NCBI GenBank assembly: GCA_938039195.1
Contig: CALHVK010000102.1
Coordinates: 1-21,362, forward strand
From: an uncultured Carnobacteriaceae bacterium
GTDB lineage: Bacteria; Bacillota; Bacilli; Lactobacillales; Aerococcaceae
Direction of reading: 5' to 3'
Length of the DNA: 21,362 nt
A model generated the notes under the pieces. It was not told the origin of the DNA, did not search any database, and saw only the letters and a list, made by a program, of their open reading frames with translations. Of the stretch, positions 15,281-21,362 are shown piece after piece. Position 1 is the first letter of the stretch. Each line of letters starts with the position of its first letter. The position numbers and the translations under genes were made by a program.

Positions 15281-15694
15281 ATGATCCGTTATGTTGAAAA
15301 TCCAGCTCTCTCTTTAGAAGAGGTTCTGCCTTTATATGAGGCAGTAGGATGGACCAATTACACGCAGAATCCAACAATGCTTAAAGCAGCTTACAAAAAT
15401 TCTCTTCATATATTAGGAGCGCTTAATGAAGAAGGAAAACTCGTTGGTGTACTGCGCGCCGTTGGAGACGGAGCGTCTATTCTGTTTATTCAAGATATTT
15501 TAGTGTACCCTGAATACCAACATCAGGGAATTGGCACAAAATTGTTACAACAAACGTTAGAAAAGTACAAGAATGTGTATCAAATTCAACTGGCTACTGA
15601 TGATTCAACGAAAACAGTTTCGTTTTATGAGTCTAATGGATTCACAAGTCTAACATCACTAAATTGCGTTTCTTTCATATATAGAGGAAATTAG
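15281..15694 (+). CDS. GNAT family N-acetyltransferase
   Basis: This 137-residue GNAT-fold protein would transfer an acetyl group from acetyl-CoA to an unknown amine. The acetyl-CoA motif is DILVYPEYQHQGIGTKLL, with the Q-x-x-G-x-G pyrophosphate loop at QHQGIG (about residues 83-88). The C-terminal FYESNGF is the usual GNAT strand-helix end. The ATG at 15281 lies 9 bases after AAGGAGG. The GTG at 15272 directly abuts that site and is rejected. The opening RYVENPALSLEEVLPLYEAVGW resembles the small uncharacterised GNATs common in lactic acid bacteria. It appears to be monocistronic, between the rpsD terminator and the promoter of the next gene. Its substrate cannot be inferred. Confidence 0.88.
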   Translation: MIRYVENPALSLEEVLPLYEAVGWTNYTQNPTMLKAAYKNSLHILGALNEEGKLVGVLRAVGDGASILFIQDILVYPEYQHQGIGTKLLQQTLEKYKNVYQIQLATDDSTKTVSFYESNGFTSLTSLNCVSFIYRGN

Positions 15695-15707
15695 TGAGCA
15701 AACTTTA

Positions 15708-15735
15708 CTGACTTTTTACTATTTTATGATAGAAT
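15708..15735 (+). promoter_or_regulatory. Promoter of the HesB/YneR-like gene
   Basis: CTGACT (15708-15713), 16 bases and TAGAAT (15730-15735), with TGA directly before the -10 (extended -10), form a plausible promoter 33 bases ahead of the start codon. Confidence 0.5.
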
Positions 15736-15767
15736 GAGAGAGTAAATGAAAGGAAAGAGTGGATACA

Positions 15768-16067
15768 ATGCAATTAACAATCGATAAAAAAGCGCAAGCA
15801 TGGTTTGAAGAAGAGATGGGTGTATCTAAAGAACGTGGTGTTCGTTTCCTAGGAAAGGTATACGGATGCAGTCCTATCCATGAAGGATTCTCTCTAGCTG
15901 TTGAAGTAGATACTCCAAGCAATCCATATGTCAGTGTTGTAGAAAACGGTATTACTTATTTTGTGGAATCTGGCGATGAGTGGTTTTTCCAAGGGCATAA
16001 TTTAGAAGTAGGCTTCGACGAAAAATTAAAAGAGCCAAGTTACAATTACACAAAAATTGTAGATTAA
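15768..16067 (+). CDS. HesB/IscA-like protein of the YneR group
   Basis: This 99-residue protein belongs to the HesB/IscA-like fold in the Bacillus YneR style. It shows RGVRFLGKVYGCSPIHEGFSL near the middle, GITYFVESGDEWFF, and DEKLKEPSYNY at the end, which are the recognisable YneR blocks. True A-type Fe-S carriers have three conserved cysteines (C-x(n)-C-G-C). Only one cysteine (in YGCS) is present here, so an Fe-S carrier role is not supported and the function is unknown. The ATG at 15768 gives MQLTIDKKA, which lines up with the family start. The GTG at 15759 is better spaced from AAAGGA and remains possible. A terminator follows, so it is probably a single-gene unit. Confidence 0.8.
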   Translation: MQLTIDKKAQAWFEEEMGVSKERGVRFLGKVYGCSPIHEGFSLAVEVDTPSNPYVSVVENGITYFVESGDEWFFQGHNLEVGFDEKLKEPSYNYTKIVD

Positions 16068-16082
16068 TATAATAGAAGATAT

Positions 16083-16115
16083 CGGGGGTGAAGCATGAGC
16101 TAACTCCCGTTTTTA
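16083..16115 (+). terminator. Rho-independent terminator after the YneR-like gene
   Basis: CGGGGGT (16083-16089) pairs with ACTCCCG (16103-16109) with one G-T wobble. AGC and GCT pair near the loop, and TTTTT follows. Confidence 0.75.
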
Positions 16116-16179
16116 TTGGACTTTTTTGCCTATGTAGAGTACAGTTAGATAGTTATGAAACGAAGAAAGGATTTATAAA

Positions 16180-17325
16180 ATGACAGAACCTGCAGTAAAA
16201 TATAGACTGATTAAAACAGAAAAACATACAGGCGCTCGTCTTGGAGAAATTATTACACCGCATGGTACTTTCCCAACACCAATGTTTATGCCGGTTGGAA
16301 CACTTGCTACCGTGAAATCTATGTCTCCGGAAGAGCTAGATGAAATGGGCGCTAATATCATTTTAAGTAACACATACCACTTATGGTTACGTCCAGGTGC
16401 AGATATTGTTGACGAAGCTGGTAAACTCCATAACTTCATGAATTGGAAAAAAGGGATTTTAACAGACTCAGGTGGTTTCCAAGTCTTCTCACTTAGCGAT
16501 ATGCGCCGTATTGAAGAAGAAGGAGTTCATTTTAGAAATCATTTAAATGGATCTAAATTATTCTTATCTCCTGAAATTTCAATCGATGTACAAAATAAAC
16601 TAGGTGCGGACATCATTATGAGTTTTGACGAGTGTCCAGATTTCCACCATACACATGATTATGTGAAAGATTCGATTGCTCGTACAACTCGTTGGGCAGA
16701 GCGTGGATTAAAGGCGCATAAATCACCAGATACACAAGCGTTATTCGGAATCTTACAAGGTGCTGGTTATAAAGACTTACGTATCGCTCATGCTAAAGAT
16801 ATGATTTCATTAGATTTCCCTGGATATTCTATTGGTGGATTGTCCGTTGGTGAAACAAAGCAAGAGATGAATGAAGTGTTGGATTACTTAACACCACTCA
16901 TTCCAGCCAATAAACCTCGTTATTTAATGGGAGTGGGTTCTCCTGACTCATTAATCGATGGTGTCATTCGCGGAGTAGATATGTTTGACTGTGTACTACC
17001 AACACGTATTGCTCGTAATGGTACATGTATGACAAGTTCTGGTCGTCTTGTAGTCAAGAACGCGAAATACGAACGTGATTTCCGTCCATTGGATGAGAAA
17101 TGTAATTGTTACACATGTCGTAACTATACGCGTGCGTATATCCGTCATTTATTTAAGACAGACGAAACATTTGGCTTGCGCTTAACAAGTTATCATAACT
17201 TGTACTTCTTATTAAACTTAATGAAGCAAGTACGCCAAGCGATTATGGATGATAACTTATTAGAATTTAGAGAAGCGTTCTTTGAAGAGTATGGGTTCAA
17301 CAAAGAAAATGCTAGAAATTTCTAA
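16180..17325 (+). CDS. tgt: tRNA-guanine transglycosylase
   Basis: Tgt swaps guanine 34 for preQ1 in tRNAs with GUN anticodons, in the queuosine pathway. The 381-residue protein has D96 in DSGGFQVFSL, and the nucleophile D270 in GVDMFDCVLPTRIARNG. The zinc set is C308, C310 and C313 with H339 in SYHNLYFL. All match the Zymomonas enzyme's catalytic and zinc positions. GAAAGGA precedes the ATG by about 8 bases. It sits behind a terminator, so it should have its own promoter between 16115 and 16179; TTGGAC or TTGCCT paired with TACAGT or TAGTTA are only weak candidates. Downstream yajC and the ComN-like gene reproduce the tgt-yajC order of Firmicutes. queA and the ruv genes are not upstream here. 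Confidence 0.97.
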   Translation: MTEPAVKYRLIKTEKHTGARLGEIITPHGTFPTPMFMPVGTLATVKSMSPEELDEMGANIILSNTYHLWLRPGADIVDEAGKLHNFMNWKKGILTDSGGFQVFSLSDMRRIEEEGVHFRNHLNGSKLFLSPEISIDVQNKLGADIIMSFDECPDFHHTHDYVKDSIARTTRWAERGLKAHKSPDTQALFGILQGAGYKDLRIAHAKDMISLDFPGYSIGGLSVGETKQEMNEVLDYLTPLIPANKPRYLMGVGSPDSLIDGVIRGVDMFDCVLPTRIARNGTCMTSSGRLVVKNAKYERDFRPLDEKCNCYTCRNYTRAYIRHLFKTDETFGLRLTSYHNLYFLLNLMKQVRQAIMDDNLLEFREAFFEEYGFNKENARNF

Positions 17326-17391
17326 AGAATATAGAAATAAAACGACTTTTTTGATAAAGTAAAAACATAAAATCGGAAATGAGGTAAGATT

Positions 17392-17709
17392 ATGGATCAA
17401 ATGACATTATTAATTGCATATATCGTTGTAGCAGGGGGAGCGTTCTGGTTCTTCGGACGTAAACAACGTCAACGTGCTAAAGAAATTCAAGCGCAAAGAG
17501 AAGCGATGAAAATTGGAGATAAAGTAGTTACAATCGGGGGATTGCATGCTGTAATTTATAACATTGATACTGTAAATAAAACAGTCGATCTAGATTGCGA
17601 AGGAGTCATCTTAACTTTCGAGCGTGCTGCTATTCACCACGTTGTTTCAGAATCTGCTCCAACAAATAATGAAGTGTATACTGACGAAGTAGCAACTGAA
17701 GAAGAGTAA
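17392..17709 (+). CDS. yajC: Preprotein translocase subunit YajC
   Basis: YajC is a small single-span protein that associates with SecDF and the Sec translocon. The 105-residue protein has one N-terminal membrane helix (about residues 4-21) followed by a basic stretch FGRKQRQRAKEIQAQREAM, then KIGDKVVTIGGLHAVI, the family hallmark. An acidic tail ends the protein. GAGGTAAG precedes the ATG. It follows tgt by 66 bases with no clear terminator, so cotranscription is likely. The ComN-like gene begins three bases after its stop. A secDF gene is often near this cluster but does not lie in this window. Confidence 0.93.
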   Translation: MDQMTLLIAYIVVAGGAFWFFGRKQRQRAKEIQAQREAMKIGDKVVTIGGLHAVIYNIDTVNKTVDLDCEGVILTFERAAIHHVVSESAPTNNEVYTDEVATEEE

Positions 17710-17712
17710 TCG

Positions 17713-17988
17713 ATGAATAAAGAAAGTTTAAAAAATCAATATAAAACTTGGTTGTATTATAAAGTTGTTGAATTTAATGATTTAGGCTATTCAACAATTG
17801 AAACAGAAGATTTAGCACATTACTTTGCAGATTATCGTTGGAAGAAAAACATTCCTGAAAATCTATTTGAGCAGATTTTTCAAATCAATCAATTAAGTAT
17901 TAATGAGTATTTCGACTTTGAATCTTTAGAAGCACAAACCAATAAAGAAATCACACTTGAGGATATCAATTTAAGTGAATTATTTTAA
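17713..17988 (+). CDS. Post-transcriptional regulator, ComN-like
   Basis: This 91-residue soluble protein resembles the Bacillus ComN/YrzD family of post-transcriptional regulators. W13 and the KVVEFNDLGYSTIETEDL segment match the family's E-F-x-x-x-G-Y pattern, followed by the Y-RWKK motif near residues 42-46. In B. subtilis, ComN affects comE mRNA and lies next to the tgt-yajC-secDF region, and the location here agrees. The C-terminal third is acidic and poorly conserved. The start codon comes 3 bases after the yajC stop with no separate strong Shine-Dalgarno sequence, so translation is probably coupled to yajC. The target mRNA is unknown in this organism. Confidence 0.75.
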   Translation: MNKESLKNQYKTWLYYKVVEFNDLGYSTIETEDLAHYFADYRWKKNIPENLFEQIFQINQLSINEYFDFESLEAQTNKEITLEDINLSELF

Positions 17989-18021
17989 AAAGGAAGCTGG
18001 CGACGTGCTGGCTTCTTTTTT
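17987..18021 (+). terminator. Rho-independent terminator after the ComN-like gene
   Basis: AAAGGAAGC (17988-17996) pairs with GCTTCTTTT (18010-18018) with one G-T wobble, and further weak pairing lies inside. A run of seven T follows GCTTC. It ends the tgt-yajC-comN-like unit. Confidence 0.8.
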
Positions 18022-18065
18022 GTATAAAAATTGTAAAGGTTTACAAAAAAAGTTCCGAAAAAGTA

Positions 18066-18093
18066 TTGCTATTTTGGGAATAATGGGTAGAAT
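18066..18093 (+). promoter_or_regulatory. Candidate upstream promoter of adhE (P1)
   Basis: TTGCTA (18066-18071), 16 bases and TAGAAT (18088-18093) form a possible promoter about 155 bases before adhE. It would give a long leader that contains the second promoter. Confidence 0.4.
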
Positions 18094-18178
18094 GAAGATA
18101 TGGTTAGGGATTTTTTATGAAAGGGGAAATGAAAATAAATGAATCTGTTTTCAAAGGATATTTTTTCAATGAAAATAG

Positions 18179-18207
18179 TTTACATTTTTACAAAAATAGT
18201 GTAAGAT
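18179..18207 (+). promoter_or_regulatory. Main promoter of adhE (P2)
   Basis: TTTACA (18179-18184), a 17-base spacer and TAAGAT (18202-18207) form a good promoter. The predicted start near 18214 falls inside the Rex-like operator. Confidence 0.65.
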
Positions 18208-18211
18208 AAGA

Positions 18212-18229
18212 ATGTGATAAAAATAACAA
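18212..18229. promoter_or_regulatory. Candidate Rex (redox) operator of adhE
   Basis: ATGTGATAAAAATAACAA, read on the minus strand as TTGTTATTTTTATCACAT, fits the Rex consensus TTGTGA-six A/T-TCACAA with two mismatches. Rex senses NADH/NAD+ and commonly represses adhE in Gram-positive bacteria. The site overlaps the predicted transcription start, so binding would block P2. The assignment is by consensus only. Confidence 0.55.
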
Positions 18230-18248
18230 ACACTGGGGGAAATCACAA

Positions 18249-20882
18249 GTGAGTGAAGAAAAAAACAACAACAAAGTACAACAAGAAATCAACCAACTCG
18301 TAGAGAATGGGTTGAAAGCTCTAGATGAATTCCGCTTGTTAAATCAAGAACAAGTGGACTACATTGTAGCAAAAGCATCTGTTGCTGCCTTAGACCAACA
18401 CGGTGTATTAGCACAACATGCTATCGAAGAAACAGGACGTGGGGTTTTCGAAGATAAAGCAACGAAAAACTTATTCGCCTGCGAACACGTGGTGCACAAT
18501 ATGCGTCACACAAAAACAGTTGGGGTTATTTCAGACGATGAAGTAACAGGATTAACTTTAATTGCAGAACCTGTTGGGGTTATCTGTGGAATCACACCTA
18601 CAACAAACCCAACTTCAACTGCAATTTTCAAATCGTTAATCGCATTGAAAACACGTAACCCAATCGTATTTGCATTCCATCCATCAGCTCAACAAAGTTC
18701 TGCACACGCAGCACAAATTGTTCGTGATGCAGCGATTGCAGCAGGAGCTCCTGAAAACTGTATTCAATGGATTGAACATCCATCAATTGAAGCAACAAAC
18801 GCTTTAATGAACCACGATGGTATTGCTACAATTTTAGCAACAGGTGGTAATGCGATGGTTAAAGCTGCATACTCTTGCGGTAAACCAGCTCTTGGGGTAG
18901 GTGCGGGTAACGTTCCTGCTTACGTTGAAAAATCTGCTAATATTCGTCAAGCAGCTCACGATATCGTAATGAGTAAATCATTCGACAATGGTATGGTATG
19001 TGCGTCTGAACAAGCAGCAATTGTTGATAAAGAAATTTACGATGATTTTGTTAAAGAATTAAAGAGCTATCACACTTACTTTGTAAACAAAAAAGAAAAA
19101 GCATTATTAGAAGAATTCTGCTTTGGAGTTAAAGCAAACAGCAAAAACTGTGCTGGTGCTAAATTAAATGCGAACATTGTTGGTAAATCAGCTGCATGGA
19201 TCGCAGAACAAGCTGGATTCTCAGTTCCAGAAGGTACAAACATTCTTGCTGCAGAATGTAAAGAAGTCGGCGAGAAAGAACCTTTAACTCGTGAAAAACT
19301 TTCTCCAGTTATTGCAGTACTTAAATCTGAATCACGTGAAGACGGTTTAGAAAAAGCTCGTCAAATGGTTGAATTCCACGGTTTAGGACACTCAGCAGCG
19401 ATTCATACAGAAGATGCTGAATTAGCTAAAGAATTTGGACGCGTCGTTCGTGCGATTCGTGTTATTTGGAATGCTCCTTCTACTTTCGGTGGTATCGGGG
19501 ACGTTTACAATGCATTTATCCCATCATTAACATTAGGTTGTGGTTCTTACGGACGTAACTCAGTTGGGGATAACGTAAGTGTTGTAAATCTATTAAATAT
19601 CAAAAAAGTAGGGAGACGTAGAAATAACATGCAATGGTTTAAAGTTCCATCAAAAATCTATTTCGAACGCGATTCAATTCAATACTTACAAAAAATGAAA
19701 AATGTAAGCCGTGTAATGATCGTTACTGACCAAGCAATGGTTAAATTAGGATTCTTACAACGTGTTATTGAACAATTAGAATTACGTCCAAACAAAGTAA
19801 TTTATGAAGTATTCTCTGACGTAGAACCAGATCCAGACATCACAACTGTAAACCGTGGTGCTGAAATTATGAAGAGCTTCGAGCCAGATACAATCGTTGC
19901 ACTTGGTGGTGGGTCTGTAATGGATGCTGCGAAAGTTATGTGGATGTTCTACGAACAACCACAAGTGGACTTCCGTGACTTAGTTCAAAAATTCATGGAT
20001 ATCCGTAAACGTGCATTCAAATTCCCAGAATTAGGAGAACGTGCTAAATATGTTGGTATTCCAACTACATCTGGTACAGGTTCTGAAGTAACACCATTCG
20101 CAGTAATTTCAGATAAAGCGAATAACCGTAAATACCCATTAGCGGACTACTCACTAACACCAACAATTGCGATTGTCGACCCTGCGTTAGTTATGACGGT
20201 TCCTGATTTCGTAACAGCTGATACTGGTATGGACGTATTAACTCACGCAATTGAAGCATACACTTCAACTCTTGCAAACGACTATACTGATGGTTTAGCA
20301 TTGCAAGCAATCAAATTAGTATTTGAAAACTTAGAGAGCAGTGTGAAGAATGCTGATTTCGTGTCACGCGAAAAAATGCATAATGCTTCTACAATGGCTG
20401 GTATGGCATTTGCCAATGCATTCTTAGGAATGAGCCACTCTATGGCGCATAAGATTGGTGGATTCTTCCATACAGTTCACGGACGTACAAATGCGATTCT
20501 ATTACCTTACGTAATTCGTTACAATGGTACTCGTCCTGCTAAAACTTCAACATGGCCTAAATACAACTACTACCGTGCTGATGAAAAATACCAAGATATC
20601 GCTCGTATGTTAGGATTACCATCTTCAACTCCTGAAGAAGCAGTTGATGCACTTGCTAAAGCAGTATACGAATTAGGAGAAGCAGTAGGAATCGAAATGA
20701 ACTTCAAAGCACAAGGCGTTAACCACAAAGAATGGTTAGCTACAATCCATGAGATTGCAATGCTTGCTTATGAAGATCAATGTTCACCAGCGAACCCTCG
20801 TTTACCAATGGTTGCTCATATGGAAGAAATTCTTGCGGATGCATACTTCGGTTATAAAGAAAGACCAGGTCGCTTAAAATAA
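18249..20882 (+). CDS. adhE: Bifunctional acetaldehyde/alcohol dehydrogenase
   Basis: AdhE turns acetyl-CoA into acetaldehyde and then ethanol, using two NADH, and so regenerates NAD+ in fermentation; it forms long spirosome filaments. The 877-residue protein has an N-terminal CoA-acylating aldehyde dehydrogenase domain (to about residue 450) with catalytic C251 in GMVCASEQA. The C-terminal part is an iron-dependent alcohol dehydrogenase with the NAD-binding GGGSVMDAAK, then THAIEAYTS, GMSHSMAHKIGG and HTVHGRTNA, which hold the iron ligands. Linker and length are normal. The start is GTG at 18249, with GGGGGA 8 bases upstream. It is monocistronic, between the adhE control region and a perfect terminator, and is probably regulated by redox state through Rex. 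Confidence 0.97.
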   Translation: MSEEKNNNKVQQEINQLVENGLKALDEFRLLNQEQVDYIVAKASVAALDQHGVLAQHAIEETGRGVFEDKATKNLFACEHVVHNMRHTKTVGVISDDEVTGLTLIAEPVGVICGITPTTNPTSTAIFKSLIALKTRNPIVFAFHPSAQQSSAHAAQIVRDAAIAAGAPENCIQWIEHPSIEATNALMNHDGIATILATGGNAMVKAAYSCGKPALGVGAGNVPAYVEKSANIRQAAHDIVMSKSFDNGMVCASEQAAIVDKEIYDDFVKELKSYHTYFVNKKEKALLEEFCFGVKANSKNCAGAKLNANIVGKSAAWIAEQAGFSVPEGTNILAAECKEVGEKEPLTREKLSPVIAVLKSESREDGLEKARQMVEFHGLGHSAAIHTEDAELAKEFGRVVRAIRVIWNAPSTFGGIGDVYNAFIPSLTLGCGSYGRNSVGDNVSVVNLLNIKKVGRRRNNMQWFKVPSKIYFERDSIQYLQKMKNVSRVMIVTDQAMVKLGFLQRVIEQLELRPNKVIYEVFSDVEPDPDITTVNRGAEIMKSFEPDTIVALGGGSVMDAAKVMWMFYEQPQVDFRDLVQKFMDIRKRAFKFPELGERAKYVGIPTTSGTGSEVTPFAVISDKANNRKYPLADYSLTPTIAIVDPALVMTVPDFVTADTGMDVLTHAIEAYTSTLANDYTDGLALQAIKLVFENLESSVKNADFVSREKMHNASTMAGMAFANAFLGMSHSMAHKIGGFFHTVHGRTNAILLPYVIRYNGTRPAKTSTWPKYNYYRADEKYQDIARMLGLPSSTPEEAVDALAKAVYELGEAVGIEMNFKAQGVNHKEWLATIHEIAMLAYEDQCSPANPRLPMVAHMEEILADAYFGYKERPGRLK

Positions 20883-20898
20883 TTGATTCTTAACGAAG

Positions 20899-20932
20899 AG
20901 AGTCTTAGACAAATTGTCTAAGACTCTTTTTT
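20899..20932 (+). terminator. Rho-independent terminator of adhE
   Basis: AGAGTCTTAGAC (20899-20910) and GTCTAAGACTCT (20916-20927) form a perfect 12-bp stem with a 5-base loop, followed by a T-run. Confidence 0.95.
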
Positions 20933-20955
20933 ATATTTTTTTCGAATCTAAAATA

Positions 20956-20964
20956 TGCTATACT
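20956..20964 (+). promoter_or_regulatory. Extended -10 promoter of the metalloregulator gene
   Basis: TGCTATACT (20956-20964) is an extended -10 element 27 bases before the next start codon. No clear -35 hexamer is present. Confidence 0.5.
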
Positions 20965-20991
20965 AAATGAGAATAGGAAAGGAGATGGCTT

Positions 20992-21362
20992 ATGACTCCA
21001 AATAAAGAAGATTATATTAAAGCAATCTATAAATTAGGTGGTAGGGACGAATTTGTGTCTAATAAAGCCATCAATCAAATGTTGAATCTTTCAGCAGCTT
21101 CTACAACTGAAATGCTAAATAAACTTGTACATGATGGGACAGTAGAATATATTCGTTATACTGGAGCTAAATTAACAAAAAAGGGTATTAAAGTTGCAGA
21201 ACGGTTAATTCGATCTCATAAAATTTGGGAAGTATTCTTAGTGAAATCCTTAGGGTTCAGTGGTGAAAGCGTACATGAGCAAGCAGAAATCTTAGAGCAT
21301 TCATCGTCTGTGGAAATGACAGAACGACTTGCAGAATTTCTAGGAAATCCAACTCACTGTCC
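20992..21362 (+). CDS. DtxR/MntR-family metalloregulator (ScaR/SloR type), 3' end cut off
   Basis: The 124 visible residues begin MTPNKEDYIKAIYKLGG, like the streptococcal manganese regulators SloR and ScaR. These are DNA-binding repressors that shut off Mn/Fe uptake genes when the metal is bound. A winged-helix region follows (VSNKAINQMLNLSAASTTEML, then TGAKLTKKG), and after it the dimerisation and metal-binding helices with SHKIWEVFLV and EQAEILEH. D7, H76, E80, E99, E102, H103 and C123 stand at positions recalled as metal-site residues in ScaR/MntR-type proteins. Lys10 replaces the Glu11 ligand of Bacillus MntR, as expected for the ScaR/SloR branch. AAAGGAG lies 7 bases before the ATG. 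The window ends before the SH3-like C-terminal domain, if present. Confidence 0.88.
   Translation, partial: MTPNKEDYIKAIYKLGGRDEFVSNKAINQMLNLSAASTTEMLNKLVHDGTVEYIRYTGAKLTKKGIKVAERLIRSHKIWEVFLVKSLGFSGESVHEQAEILEHSSSVEMTERLAEFLGNPTHC

Noticed and set aside
18169..18183. CcpA cre-like site TGAAAATAGTTTACA ahead of adhE
   Set aside because: It is one base too long and lacks the central CG of the cre consensus.

Overview
The window looks like two unrelated genomes joined inside one reading frame at about position 8250. Left of that point (1 to ~8250) the DNA is very AT-rich, arginine is nearly always AGA, CpG is almost absent, and the genes read like a Fusobacterium-type chromosome. Right of it (~8253 to 21362) the DNA is richer in CG, arginine is mostly CGT/CGC, and gene content and order (SDR-recJ-apt, mvaA, rpsD, tgt-yajC-comN-like, adhE, ScaR/SloR-type regulator) are those of a Lactobacillales-type Firmicute. 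A Granulicatella/Carnobacteriaceae-like source is a guess, not shown. The species assignments rest on protein and codon style recognised by eye; no search was run.

Left part. A fragment of a CcdA/DsbD-like membrane protein with an in-frame TGA ends at 300 and faces a minus-strand citrate-type operon across a shared terminator. That operon reads from a near-consensus promoter at 3913-3941: a 2-hydroxycarboxylate (citrate/malate) Na+ symporter, an oxaloacetate decarboxylase alpha subunit without a biotin domain, and a short CitG-like protein. It would import citrate or malate and decarboxylate oxaloacetate, but citrate lyase, the biotin carrier and the membrane decarboxylase subunits are not in view. 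Divergently, a YbaK-type tRNA deacylase is followed by pnp, pgsA and a yggT-type gene, a terminator, and then rsmH.

Junction. RsmH is intact for about 192 residues, then changes without a frame break into the C-terminal 142 residues of a short-chain dehydrogenase. No transposase, tRNA, attachment site or repeat was seen at the join. A chimeric assembly is the simplest reading.

Right part. The SDR remnant leads into recJ and apt, then a shared terminator and the minus-strand HMG-CoA reductase gene mvaA. Divergent from mvaA are an unrecognised 196-residue protein and an acyl-ACP thioesterase. rpsD follows with its own promoter and a structured leader that can hide its Shine-Dalgarno sequence. 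Then come a GNAT acetyltransferase, a HesB/YneR-like protein, tgt, yajC and a ComN-like regulator, which is the usual approach to secDF. The window closes with adhE behind tandem promoters and a Rex-like operator, and the start of a ScaR/SloR/MntR-type metalloregulator cut by the window end.

No CRISPR array, insertion sequence, prophage, tRNA or rRNA gene was seen, and no convincing new multi-gene system. The most notable items are the in-frame chimera, the rpsD leader, the Rex-like adhE control region, and the two damaged or shortened genes at the left edge. Every gene-free stretch is shorter than 300 bases; the largest (3848-4069, 14353-14558, 17989-18248) are covered by the regulatory entries.
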